33,169 bases of DNA, taken from assembly GCA_018262735.1 (NCBI GenBank), contig JADFDR010000006.1:1-33169 (forward strand), given 5' to 3'. Below are positions 1 to 8,331 of the stretch, in pieces. The notes below the pieces were generated by a model that was not told where the DNA came from, made no database searches, and worked only from the letters and a program-made list of their open reading frames with translations. Made by a program: the position numbers and the translations under genes. Within the stretch, counting starts at the first letter, position 1; each line of letters opens with the position of its first letter. The stretch is from Geobacter sp. Its GTDB lineage: Bacteria > Myxococcota_A > UBA9160 > JADFDR01.

Positions 1-1
1 G

Positions 2-400
2 GATTTTCTTGCCGTGTTTGGCGTCATGCATCACTTGCCCGGCTTTGAAAATCGCGTTGCGTTTTTGTGCGAGGCCGCGCGGGCGTTGCGCGCGGGTGGC
101 TTGCTTGCCGTCACATTCTGGCAGTTTGGAAAGTTCGAGCGCTTTGGGCGCAAGATCGTGCCGTGGTCGGTGCTTGGCGCTGCGGCACCGTCGAAGGCGC
201 AGCTCGAAGCGGGGGATTTTCTCTTGTCGTGGGGATCGTCGCACGATGCACTTCGCTATTGCCATTTTGCCGATGAAGCTGAGCTTGCGCACTTGCGAGC
301 GCGACTCGAAGCCGCTGGTGTGCACTGCCAGGAAGCCTTCTCGTCCGACGGAGAAACCGGCGATCTCAACATCTATTGGTTGCTGACCCGCGCCGGTTGA
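2..400 (+). CDS. SAM-dependent methyltransferase, C-terminal part (Trm9/ALKBH8-MTase-like), truncated by window start
   Basis: Frame open from base 2: DFLAVFGVMHHLPGFENR (class I MTase post-motif), FGRKIVPWSVLG, RYCHFADEAELAHL, C-terminal GDLNIYWLL; Trm9-like arrangement. Confidence 0.7.
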   Translation, partial: DFLAVFGVMHHLPGFENRVAFLCEAARALRAGGLLAVTFWQFGKFERFGRKIVPWSVLGAAAPSKAQLEAGDFLLSWGSSHDALRYCHFADEAELAHLRARLEAAGVHCQEAFSSDGETGDLNIYWLLTRAG

Positions 401-444
401 ATTGGCGGATTGGCTCCGGCGCTTGAAACCCGCAAGGCAAATTC

Positions 445-556
445 CCTCGGAAATCTCGTCGACTCCTTCTGCTTGAGGAAGACGAGTTGATTTTTCACCG
501 ACGGAAAACCGCCAGCCTGGTTTGCGAACGTATCCGAAAATGGCTTGGATCCGAGG
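445..556 (+). repeat. Dispersed MITE/REP-like element, copy E1
   Basis: CCTCGGA...TTGATTTTTCACCGACGGAAAACCGCCAGCCTGGTTTGCGAA...TTGGATCCGAGG; aligns with E4, E6, E9. Confidence 0.75.
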
Positions 557-735
557 CCCAATTGCGGGAAGAAGAAACGCGAAGAAGAACTGTCGCAATT
601 TTGTGTGATCCGGAGAAACCGAATTTTGCAGGATGGTGCAGGATGCGAAAAAGTCGGGAAGGCGTGCGGTGAGGCTTGCTTCCCCGAAGCTTCCGGAGTT
701 TGCGCGTACCGACGGAAGTTTCCCAAAACGAAGAG

Positions 736-776
736 AGCGCCCTGAGCCTGCACGCAACAGCAGAACTCAGGGCGCT
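736..776 (-). terminator. Stem-loop, terminator-like when read on the minus strand
   Basis: AGCGCCCTGAG (736-746) pairs perfectly with CTCAGGGCGCT (766-776); minus-strand downstream is CTCTTCGTTTT. Confidence 0.45.
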
Positions 777-1211
777 GCCCTACGGCACGACACGCCGCCC
801 AAAGCATGTCGTGCACTCCACGATGGAGGATGCATAGAAATGCTCTCTTTTCATCGTCGGAGCGCCGAGCTTCTTGAGTTTTTTGCGAGAGAGCGCGCCG
901 CTTTCCGAGAAATCGTTTCTTGCAGAAAAACGCAAAAAGAGTTTCGGCATCGTCGGTGTGGAAATTTTCGAATGCCAAAGAATGCAAGAAGGTGCGGGCA
1001 CCGCGGCAAAGCGGCGTCAAGCTGCAGGAGAGTGAATCGTGAAGGCGGTGCTTGCTTGCGCTTGCGCACACGCGATCTTCGTCGCGCTCTTGCAAGCGAT
1101 TTGCGCATTTGTTTTTTCGTTTCGAAAAGATCGTCTGCACGTGCTTTGCATAAAATCTCGAAATGCAGTTCGGCGTTTTGGAGAGAGCTTCCCTCAAACG
1201 AGGCGCCAAAG

Positions 1212-1320
1212 GGTGCAAAGGGAAACTGGCTTTGGTTGTCTTGCGGGTGGACTGGGGCGTTGACCTCGCCCTGCCCATCGAGAAGGTGCAAAGGGAAACT
1301 GGCTTTGTTTGTCTTGCGGG
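1212..1320 (+). repeat. Direct repeat, 36 bp x 2, 73-bp period
   Basis: GGTGCAAAGGGAAACTGGCTTTGGTTGTCTTGCGGG at 1212-1247 and, with one mismatch, at 1285-1320; TGCGGGTGGACT recurs at 1242 and 1341. Confidence 0.85.
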
Positions 1321-1669
1321 CCGACAAGCTGCGCCCAAGTTGCGGGTGGACTGCTTTTCCGAGATGGGAAATCCGGTGTGTGGCTCGCCGCCTCAGGAGG
1401 CTTTGTCTTTTTGTGAAAAAAAGTTCACGTCCCCTTAACTTTTTGCATGCGTAATTCGAAAAGCCATGTAAATTGTGACTTCGGTTCTAGACCGCGTGCG
1501 CAGACGCGAAGCGAGAACGCGAACCTCTCGCGCGGTCTGTTCATTTGTGTTCATTGGGTTAGGTCAATGCAAGAAGTGGTTTTGTGTGTAGGTGTCGTGC
1601 TCGTCACGACGGGAAGCAAAAACCATCGACACCGACGGAAAATCTCGGTGGAAAAAGAAAACGATTGAG

Positions 1670-1697
1670 TTCGAACCAAATTCGAATTGGGTTCGAA
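1670..1697. promoter_or_regulatory. Palindromic site upstream of a PEP-CTERM gene
   Basis: TTCGAACC...AATTCGAATT...GGTTCGAA nested dyad about 80 bp before the 1779 start. Confidence 0.35.
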
Positions 1698-1778
1698 AAA
1701 GTCTAGGTCTGGCATAGCAAGAAAAAGCAAACAGAAGAAGCAAACAGAAAAATAGACAGATATGGGGGAAAGAAAATC

Positions 1779-2672
1779 ATGAAGAAAAATTGCGTTGCGC
1801 TCTTTGCTCTTTTGATCCTTCTCGGGATTTCCGCTCCGGCCAAGGCCGTGATGGTGCAGGTCACGGGAAGTCTGAACTTCCAGGTCGCGACCTGGAATCC
1901 ATTCATCGCAGCGATCAACGACGGCAATCCGTTCTGGATCGATGTGAATCCGACGACGGGCGCTTTCTCGCTTCCGGCCTCGATCTACCAGGCTCATGCC
2001 TCGGCCACGAACTTCGATCTTCCCTCAAGTATGGTTCCGCTTGGTCCGGTGACTCTCACCGGGCAAAACAAGGCAGGAGCCTTTGGTCCGACTTGGGTGC
2101 CGGCACCGAACTCACTGGCTCCGATGGGAAATCCGTGTAACGGCATTGGCGGTGTGAACGTGAATAACTGCGTTCCCGGAAATGGCTTTGGTGGCATCAT
2201 GGGCTTGCAAGTCAACGCCCATCTTTACAGCGGTGCGCCGACCCTGGTGACCATTACGCCGGGTATGGTTCCGCTGCTCACGCTTCCGCTGAGCATGTTT
2301 GGTGATTACAACGCCAATATTTATCAGCCCACTCCGACGTTCCCCGTAGCGATGTCCGCATGGGGCAATGGTTGGACGACGGGTGTTGCTTACGTCACGA
2401 ACAACACGGTCACGAACAGTTTTTCGAATGCGAATCTCGCAACGGTGACGGGTCATTTCTGGGACGGTTCCTATATCACCGCGACGGGTTCGACCATCAA
2501 TCTGGTGACTTCGGCGTTCATTCGAGAATTTAATTCGACCAATATTCCGGTGACGGCGGTTATGTCGCTTGTGATTCTTCCGATTCCGGAACCGAGCACG
2601 GCGCTCTTGCTTGGCGCTGGGCTTCTTGGTCTGGTCGTCGCGGGAAATCGCAAGCGATCGGCGAACGTATAA
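1779..2672 (+). CDS. PEP-CTERM sorting domain protein
   Basis: Signal peptide MKKNCVALFALLILLGISAPAKA; C-terminus PIPEPSTALLLGAGLLGLVVAGNRKR (PEP, TM, basic tail). Confidence 0.9.
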   Translation: MKKNCVALFALLILLGISAPAKAVMVQVTGSLNFQVATWNPFIAAINDGNPFWIDVNPTTGAFSLPASIYQAHASATNFDLPSSMVPLGPVTLTGQNKAGAFGPTWVPAPNSLAPMGNPCNGIGGVNVNNCVPGNGFGGIMGLQVNAHLYSGAPTLVTITPGMVPLLTLPLSMFGDYNANIYQPTPTFPVAMSAWGNGWTTGVAYVTNNTVTNSFSNANLATVTGHFWDGSYITATGSTINLVTSAFIREFNSTNIPVTAVMSLVILPIPEPSTALLLGAGLLGLVVAGNRKRSANV

Positions 2673-2682
2673 CTTTTGGGGT

Positions 2683-2721
2683 CCCAAAACACTCTGCGCA
2701 GTTTTGGCAGGGTGTTTTGGG
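2683..2721 (+). terminator. Stem-loop between two PEP-CTERM genes (attenuator/terminator-like, no U tract)
   Basis: CCCAAAACACTCTGC (2683-2697) pairs with GCAGGGTGTTTTGGG (2707-2721), one wobble. Confidence 0.5.
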
Positions 2722-2756
2722 CTTAAGAGAGCAATCAAATAAAGGGGTGTCTGAAA

Positions 2757-3869
2757 ATGAAAAAACAATCAAATGCGCAGAAGTTCTTGTCCTTCTTGAT
2801 GTTCGCTGTAGCGGGTCTTTGGCTTGCTCCGACGGACGCTCAGGCGGGTCATTGGAACGTGTTCTTTGATCTTCGTCCGACGGTGCTCGACGGTGGTCAA
2901 ACTGGTCCGACCGCAGGCTGCGGCACGATGTTCGTAAACACCGATACGCCACTTGGCGCGGGCAACTTTTCGCGCTGCGCAGGCGGTGTGCCGGGTGGCG
3001 GTGTGGATGCTCGCTCTGGCGACGCCAATCACATTGTGCACACCTCGGTCACCTTCAATGCAGGGAAGGGTCCTTCGGGCGGTGAATACACGCTTCCGGC
3101 TTGGGCTTGGAATGGTGGCATGGTGCTTCGCTTTAACGATGCCGATGGAAACGGTGTTCCGGCAAACGGCGAGGCAGTGAGTCTCATTTGGTTCTCAAAC
3201 GAGCAGCACACGCGAACCGCAAACATTCCGCTTTACGGCGGCGATGTGCGCGTTCATATGCATACACGCGCTGTGATGGCAGATGCGCCGAGTGCAGTGA
3301 ACTGCCCGGCCACGATCGGAGCTGTGGCTCCGCAAGGCGCTCATGCTGTCACTTGTATGGGTTCGTACACTCCTGCGACTTATCAAGCGAATGGTACGTG
3401 GAACACGGCAAGCAATCGAATCGACTGGAGTGCAACCATTCTTTCCGGAACGGCACCCAACGCGATTTACTCCGGACAAATGCGAAACACGCATAACTTC
3501 GGTTATGTCGATTGCACGAGTTCAGCGAACGGTTGTAGCCAAGGTTCTTTGAGCGTAGGTCTCAACTGGAAGGAAGGTTACACGAACTGGAATGTGCGAA
3601 AGATACAGGGTGGAAATGTAAATTCGGGTCCGCTCAGCGCGTTTAACTTTACGGGAACGGTGAACTTCTCCACGGCGACCTCTTCGTTGTACTTCTCGAC
3701 TGCCAGCGATCTCTTGGCGGATAGTGCAAACTCGGGTGGCACTCATAACTCGTGGTGGAGACTCAAGGGTGTTTTCAACCAGGCTCTTTATGTTCCGGAG
3801 CCGGGAACCGCACTTCTTGTGCTCGGTGGTTTGATCGGGCTCGTCGCAAGCCGACGTCGCCAGAGCTAA
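2757..3869 (+). CDS. PEP-CTERM sorting domain protein
   Basis: N-terminal signal peptide ending DAQA; C-terminus YVPEPGTALLVLGGLIGLVASRRRQS. Confidence 0.92.
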   Translation: MKKQSNAQKFLSFLMFAVAGLWLAPTDAQAGHWNVFFDLRPTVLDGGQTGPTAGCGTMFVNTDTPLGAGNFSRCAGGVPGGGVDARSGDANHIVHTSVTFNAGKGPSGGEYTLPAWAWNGGMVLRFNDADGNGVPANGEAVSLIWFSNEQHTRTANIPLYGGDVRVHMHTRAVMADAPSAVNCPATIGAVAPQGAHAVTCMGSYTPATYQANGTWNTASNRIDWSATILSGTAPNAIYSGQMRNTHNFGYVDCTSSANGCSQGSLSVGLNWKEGYTNWNVRKIQGGNVNSGPLSAFNFTGTVNFSTATSSLYFSTASDLLADSANSGGTHNSWWRLKGVFNQALYVPEPGTALLVLGGLIGLVASRRRQS

Positions 3870-3895
3870 AGCCAAAGCAAGAAGTTGCAAGATCA

Positions 3896-3927
3896 AGCGC
3901 CCGTGGGTTTCCACGGGCGCTTTTTTT
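3896..3927 (+). terminator. Rho-independent terminator
   Basis: AGCGCCCGTGG-GTTT-CCACGGGCGCT followed by TTTTTT. Confidence 0.92.
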
Positions 3928-4065
3928 GCCTGGATGTGCTGGCGCTTTGGAGCGAGCGAGGAAAGTCATTTTTCTCGCGCTGCGGTGTTCTTCGCGTGAC
4001 GGGTGTTCTTGCGTCGCCGTGTTGCGGGCTTTCCTTTGTGGGGGCGCGAGAAGAGGCGTAAGAAA

Positions 4066-4157
4066 ACTCGGAGCATTCCTGCTTTTAAAAGACAAGTCAT
4101 GCTGTTTTCCGTCGGTGAAGAATTTTTGATTCGCTCGAAAAGGGAATGGATCCGAGG
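4066..4157 (-). repeat. Dispersed MITE/REP-like element, copy E2
   Basis: Reverse complement reads CCTCGGATCCATTCCCTTTTCGAGCGAATC...CTTCACCGACGGAAAACA...GGAATGCTCCGAG. Confidence 0.75.
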
Positions 4158-4169
4158 CTCCCTAGAAAC

Positions 4170-4278
4170 CCTCGGATCCATTTTCTTTTTCGAGTATTCT
4201 GGCAAACCCGGGCTGATGCTTTCCGTCGGTGAAGATCGGCTCGCATTCATCGAGCAAAATCAAGTCGAGCTTCCTTCG
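4170..4278 (-). repeat. Dispersed MITE/REP-like element, copy E3 (outer end approximate)
   Basis: Reverse complement reads GAATGCGAGCCGATCTTCACCGACGGAAAGCATCAGCCCGGGTTTGCCAGAATACTCGAAAAAGAAAATGGATCCGAGG. Confidence 0.8.
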
Positions 4279-4310
4279 GCGGATCCGCCGACGCGGCGCT
4301 TGCGAGATCC

Positions 4311-4436
4311 GCTCTCTTCGCACCCGCCGCGTTTGCATCGCCTGCGGAACTCCGACGTTGACGCGCGCGAGATCGCTCTCTTCGCACCCGCCGCGTTTGC
4401 ATCGCCTGCGGAACTCCGACGTTGACGCGCGCGAGA
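4311..4436. repeat. Perfect tandem duplication, 62-bp identity with 64-bp period
   Basis: GCTCTCTTCGCACCCGCCGCGTTTGCATCGCCTGCGGAACTCCGACGTTGACGCGCGCGAGA at 4311-4372 and 4375-4436. Confidence 0.95.
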
Positions 4437-4439
4437 GTC

Positions 4440-5750
4440 TTAGCGGCGCTTGCGGGTGTTTTTCTGGACGAAGACGAAGTTGCGTCCTGCGCCTTTGGCG
4501 CGATAGAGCGCTTGATCGGCGGTTTTGAGCACCTGCTCGGGATCGGCGTCGCGCGAATCGGCCATGGCCACACCGATGCTGACGGTGACACTGAGGCCGC
4601 GCCCACGTTCGCGCACATCGTTTTCGATGCGGCGTGTCACTTTGCTTTTTTCCTTGGGCTTTTCTTTGGGTTTTTTTTGGGGACGCGCGGCGCTGCGCAA
4701 GGTGAAGCGGCTCTCTTCGATCTCTTCGCGCAGCGCTTCGAGGTGGGGGACGGCATCGTCGAGATCGCGGCCCGGAAAGACGATCGTGAACTCTTCTCCG
4801 CCATAGCGAAAGGCTTGTCCGCCGCCGCCGACTTGAGCAAGGCGACTTGCGACGAGTTTCAAGACCTGATCGCCGACGTCGTGGCCGTGGCGATCGTTGA
4901 AGCGCTTGAAGTGATCGACATCGACCATGGCGATCACGTAGCGGCTTCCGAGGTTCTTGAAGGTTTCGTAGAGCGCGCGCCTTGCAGGAAGGCCCGTGAG
5001 TTCGTCGCGGTAGGCAAGCGCATACGAAAATTCGAGTACGGAGAAAAAGAGAATGATTCCCGCGAGCGCAAAATGGATTTGCAGCGAAGTGCCGAGGGCG
5101 AATTCGCGAAGTCCGAGCGTGCTTGCGAGAAAGGCCCAGAACAAGCCTGCTTCGACGTGGCTGCGTCGCACGAGAAGCGCGAGCGCCAGCACTGCGACGG
5201 AAACGGATCCGACCAGCATGACCATCTGCGGTGTCGCGCTTGCCTGAATGGAGTTTGCAACGAAGGCGGGCGCGAACTTCAGGATTCCGTCGAGCGGGCG
5301 CATTTGCAAAAGTGCGCCGAGCGGTTTTTCGAAGCGCGACAACGCGCCGAATAACACGAAACTTTGTAGTGCGATCCAACCTGCGAACGAAATGCCCCAT
5401 TTCCCAAACACGCCGCGGTCTTGCATGGCCGCAAGCAACAGGAAGTTGAAGGCGATGACGAGGCCAAGGCTGTGAAAGAGCAGGGCCGTCGACGCTGCCG
5501 GCGTTGCTTGCCCGAGCAGAGTGCTGAGCGTCGCATAAGCGAGGCCGAGAGTTGCCGTCGCAAAAACGACGCGCCCGCGATGAAACCGCCACGCGAGAAA
5601 GAGCAGAAGCACGAAGAACATCGGCAAGAAGGTGTCGAGCCAGGGTTCGATCTTCGCCACGAATTTTGCATTGCGAACGAGGAAGAGCGCCGCGAAGAAA
5701 AGAAAGCCCGACGGAAAAAAGAGATCCCAGACGAGTTTACGAAATCGCAT
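4440..5750 (-). CDS. Membrane-anchored GGDEF protein (putative diguanylate cyclase)
   Basis: MRFRKLVWDLFFPSG start; multiple TM segments; DELTGLPARRALYE...MVDVDHFKRFND...FRYGGEEFTIVFPG. Confidence 0.9.
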   Translation of the reverse strand: MRFRKLVWDLFFPSGFLFFAALFLVRNAKFVAKIEPWLDTFLPMFFVLLLFLAWRFHRGRVVFATATLGLAYATLSTLLGQATPAASTALLFHSLGLVIAFNFLLLAAMQDRGVFGKWGISFAGWIALQSFVLFGALSRFEKPLGALLQMRPLDGILKFAPAFVANSIQASATPQMVMLVGSVSVAVLALALLVRRSHVEAGLFWAFLASTLGLREFALGTSLQIHFALAGIILFFSVLEFSYALAYRDELTGLPARRALYETFKNLGSRYVIAMVDVDHFKRFNDRHGHDVGDQVLKLVASRLAQVGGGGQAFRYGGEEFTIVFPGRDLDDAVPHLEALREEIEESRFTLRSAARPQKKPKEKPKEKSKVTRRIENDVRERGRGLSVTVSIGVAMADSRDADPEQVLKTADQALYRAKGAGRNFVFVQKNTRKRR

Positions 5751-6711
5751 CGGTCGCCTCTGGGAAGAAAAGCGTTTGGAAATGGTGCAAGGCGATGCCT
5801 GAAGCGGTGGCGACGTTGAGCGAATCGACTTCGGCGCAAATGGGGATTTGCACCGAGAGATGCGCATGACGCAAAACAGTGTCGCTCAGCCCCTTTCCCT
5901 CGGAACCGAAAAAAAGTGCAACGCGTTTTGGCAAGCCGTGCACAAAGGCTGTGTGCGCAGAGCGCGCATTTCGAAGCGCAGAGTTTCCGTCGGTGGGGTG
6001 CGGTTTGTCCCTTTTTCGTGTCGCCTGATCGGGGGGGGTGATCTCTTGCGCGCTTGCATCGAAGTGCTTCGCGACATGCGCCAGAGGGATCGCCCCCGAA
6101 TGGGGAGTGAGGGCGATGCTGCAGAATCGATTTTCCGCGAGCAGCTCGAAAACCTTGCTCCAATCTTCGATGCGAAAGAACGGAACTTGCAGCGCAGCGC
6201 CCATCGAAACGCGAACGGCTTTGCGATACAGCGGATCGACGCAGCGCGGACTGAGCAAAATGGCGGCGGCGCCGAAGGCTTGGGCGTTGCGAAAGATTCC
6301 GCCCATGTTGTCGGGGTTGATGATGTCTTCGAGCACGACGAGGCACGCGACTTTGCGCGCAAGCATGCTCCGAAATTCGCTCGCCGCATCTGCATTGCGT
6401 CGCTCGCCGATGGCGAGGCAGCCGCGATGAAATTCGATTCCCGTCAGTGTTTGCAGGGCTTCGCGCGGGATGACGTAGCAGCGTGTCGCAGCGAGGAGCG
6501 AGGCGTCGAGCGTGGTGCCGAAGTTTTCCCATACTTCCGGTGTCATCAAGAGCGAACGTGCGCGAAAGCGCGCACTTTCGAGCAGGCGCTTTACGATGAA
6601 GCGACCTTCGGCGACGAAACGCCCATGACGCACAAGTGTGTCGGGGTTTGCCACCCAGCGATATTCGGCAAGCTGCGGATCTTCGATCTCACGAACGATT
6701 TCGATGGGCAT
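5737..6711 (-). CDS. SpoU/TrmH-family RNA 2'-O-methyltransferase
   Basis: MPIEIVREIEDPQLAEYR...; NPDNMGGIFRNAQAFGA, FFGSEGKGLSD, DSLNVATASGIALHHF SPOUT motifs. Overlaps the downstream GGDEF start. Confidence 0.85.
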   Translation of the reverse strand: MPIEIVREIEDPQLAEYRWVANPDTLVRHGRFVAEGRFIVKRLLESARFRARSLLMTPEVWENFGTTLDASLLAATRCYVIPREALQTLTGIEFHRGCLAIGERRNADAASEFRSMLARKVACLVVLEDIINPDNMGGIFRNAQAFGAAAILLSPRCVDPLYRKAVRVSMGAALQVPFFRIEDWSKVFELLAENRFCSIALTPHSGAIPLAHVAKHFDASAQEITPPDQATRKRDKPHPTDGNSALRNARSAHTAFVHGLPKRVALFFGSEGKGLSDTVLRHAHLSVQIPICAEVDSLNVATASGIALHHFQTLFFPEATDAIS

Positions 6712-7004
6712 CGATGCGTTTCGAACCTTTTGCGATTGTGCGTGCGGAGGGGGTTCTTGTATCAAAACATGAAGCGCGGAAAATCTAACCTTTTTTCGCA
6801 CGACTCGTGGCACGACAGCCGGATGCTTGAAGTGGCTGCGAACCGAGCGTGGGCTTTGCCCCGATGCGCAACTCGCACCCCACGAGCCTACTTTCGAAGA
6901 AGAAAATTTCTCGAGATCTGCGGTTAAGTTTTTGGGTTCTTTTGCCGTAGGAAAGAAGTCGTCATTCGCCGGCACATGAAATTTTCAAGTCTCAGGAGAA
7001 CGTC

Positions 7005-7976
7005 ATGAAACGATTGCGAGCCTTGCGTTTTGCATTCCTTTTTCTCTTTTGCGCAAACTACGGACTTGTGGCAACGGATGCCAAGGCGCTGACGTTTCTC
7101 GTCGATTACAGCTACGACACGTTGAGCTTCTTCAACACGCAAGCCAAGAAGGACGTTTTTGAAGCGGCGCTCGCGTCGGTCGGCGACAACATTCCCGATA
7201 CGTTGGCGGCGATTACGCCGGTCGCGCCGGAGCATTGGCAGATCACCTTCGCGCGCCCCGATACCGGTGCGACGGCAACGGTCTACGACCCGACGATTGC
7301 GGCCAACACTTTGGTGATCTACGCCGGTGGGCGCGATCTTGGTTCGCCGACGCTCGCGCAGGGCGGACCGGGCGGCTATGCCGTGACGGCTTGCTTTGGG
7401 TCGCCTGGCAATCTTTGTGAGCAAGCGCGCTATCGCGGAGAAGTGGGCGAGACGCGTGGACCGACGGCGACCGAGTCGGCGTGGTGGGGCGGCGCGATCA
7501 CGTTCGACACCAACCTCGATTCGGGGCAGAACTGGTATTTCGGCGATCTCTCCGGGACGCCGGGTGGGAGCGACAACGATTTCTGGTCGGTAACGCTGCA
7601 CGAACTCGCGCATGTGCTCGGCATTGGCATTCAGGGTGGAGGCGGCTCGCAGACACCTTGGCAGAACCTTATTTCGGGCGGGCAATTCACGGGCGCAAAC
7701 TCGGTCGCCGAACATGGCAGCAATGTTCCGCTCGACGGTGGCTTGGGGCACTGGGCAAACGGCACGATGAGCACGGTGGCCGGAACCGTGACCGCGCAAG
7801 AAGCCGCGCTCGATCCGAGCATCGTGATCGGCACGCGAAAACTCATGACCGATCTCGACTATGCAGGATTGCAAGATATTGGCTGGGATGTGTCGATCGT
7901 GCCCGAGCCTGGCAGTGCGCTTTTGCTCGGCCTTGGTTTGATCGGGCTTTCCGTGCGTCGTAAGGCGCTTCGCTAG
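7005..7976 (+). CDS. PEP-CTERM metalloprotease-like protein
   Basis: VTLHELAHVLGIG (HExxH zinc motif); C-terminus IVPEPGSALLLGLGLIGLSVRRKALR. Confidence 0.88.
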   Translation: MKRLRALRFAFLFLFCANYGLVATDAKALTFLVDYSYDTLSFFNTQAKKDVFEAALASVGDNIPDTLAAITPVAPEHWQITFARPDTGATATVYDPTIAANTLVIYAGGRDLGSPTLAQGGPGGYAVTACFGSPGNLCEQARYRGEVGETRGPTATESAWWGGAITFDTNLDSGQNWYFGDLSGTPGGSDNDFWSVTLHELAHVLGIGIQGGGGSQTPWQNLISGGQFTGANSVAEHGSNVPLDGGLGHWANGTMSTVAGTVTAQEAALDPSIVIGTRKLMTDLDYAGLQDIGWDVSIVPEPGSALLLGLGLIGLSVRRKALR

Positions 7977-7999
7977 ATTTTTTTCTTTCTCCGACGATG

Positions 8000-8033
8000 G
8001 GGGCGAAATCGTGTGCGAGCACGATCTCGCCCC
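8000..8033 (+). terminator. Terminator-like stem-loop
   Basis: GGGGCGAAATCGTG-TGCGAG-CACGATCTCGCCCC (one mismatch) followed by TGTTTCTTGTTTT. Confidence 0.75.
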
Positions 8034-8131
8034 TGTTTCTTGTTTTCGGAAGCGAGTAGTCTGAAAATCGTGCGTCGGTGCGCAGTGCAGTTCGAAAATC
8101 GTGCACGACTTTGCGTGACGTGAAGGATGTT

Positions 8132-8251
8132 CTTGGGAAGCCTCGGAGGAATACCGATTTCGAAATGGAAGTTGATTTTCCACCGACGAAAAACATCAGA
8201 CCTGGTTTGCGAAAACACTCGAAAAAGGAAATGGATCCGAGGTTCCTTGGG
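8132..8251 (+). repeat. Dispersed MITE/REP-like element, copy E4
   Basis: CTTGGGAAGCCTCGGA...TTGATTTTCCACCGACGAAAAACATCAGACCTGGTTTGCGAAAACACTCGAAAAAGGAAATGGATCCGAGGTTCCTTGGG; extended terminal inverted repeats. Confidence 0.85.
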
Positions 8252-8331
8252 GCAGTGCAATCGCGAACCGATTTGTTTGCCCAGGATTCGATGATTCGAT
8301 GCGAAAGATCGGAAAGATCGAAGTGGAAACC

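Noticed and set aside
373-1454. Long ORFs in the 401-1778 gap (373..1338 -, 633..1454 +, 851..1327 -)
   Set aside because: Low-complexity R/S/C-rich translations, no domain-like motifs, mutually overlapping; partly read through repeats.
2700-2722. Possible sigma-54 -24/-12 promoter (TTGGCAGGGTGTTTTGG) before the second PEP-CTERM gene
   Set aside because: Lacks the -12 GC and is better explained as one arm of the 2683-2721 stem.
4162-5592. 476-aa minus ORF overlapping the GGDEF gene
   Set aside because: Arg-rich out-of-frame shadow of a clear GGDEF protein; passes through the dispersed repeat.
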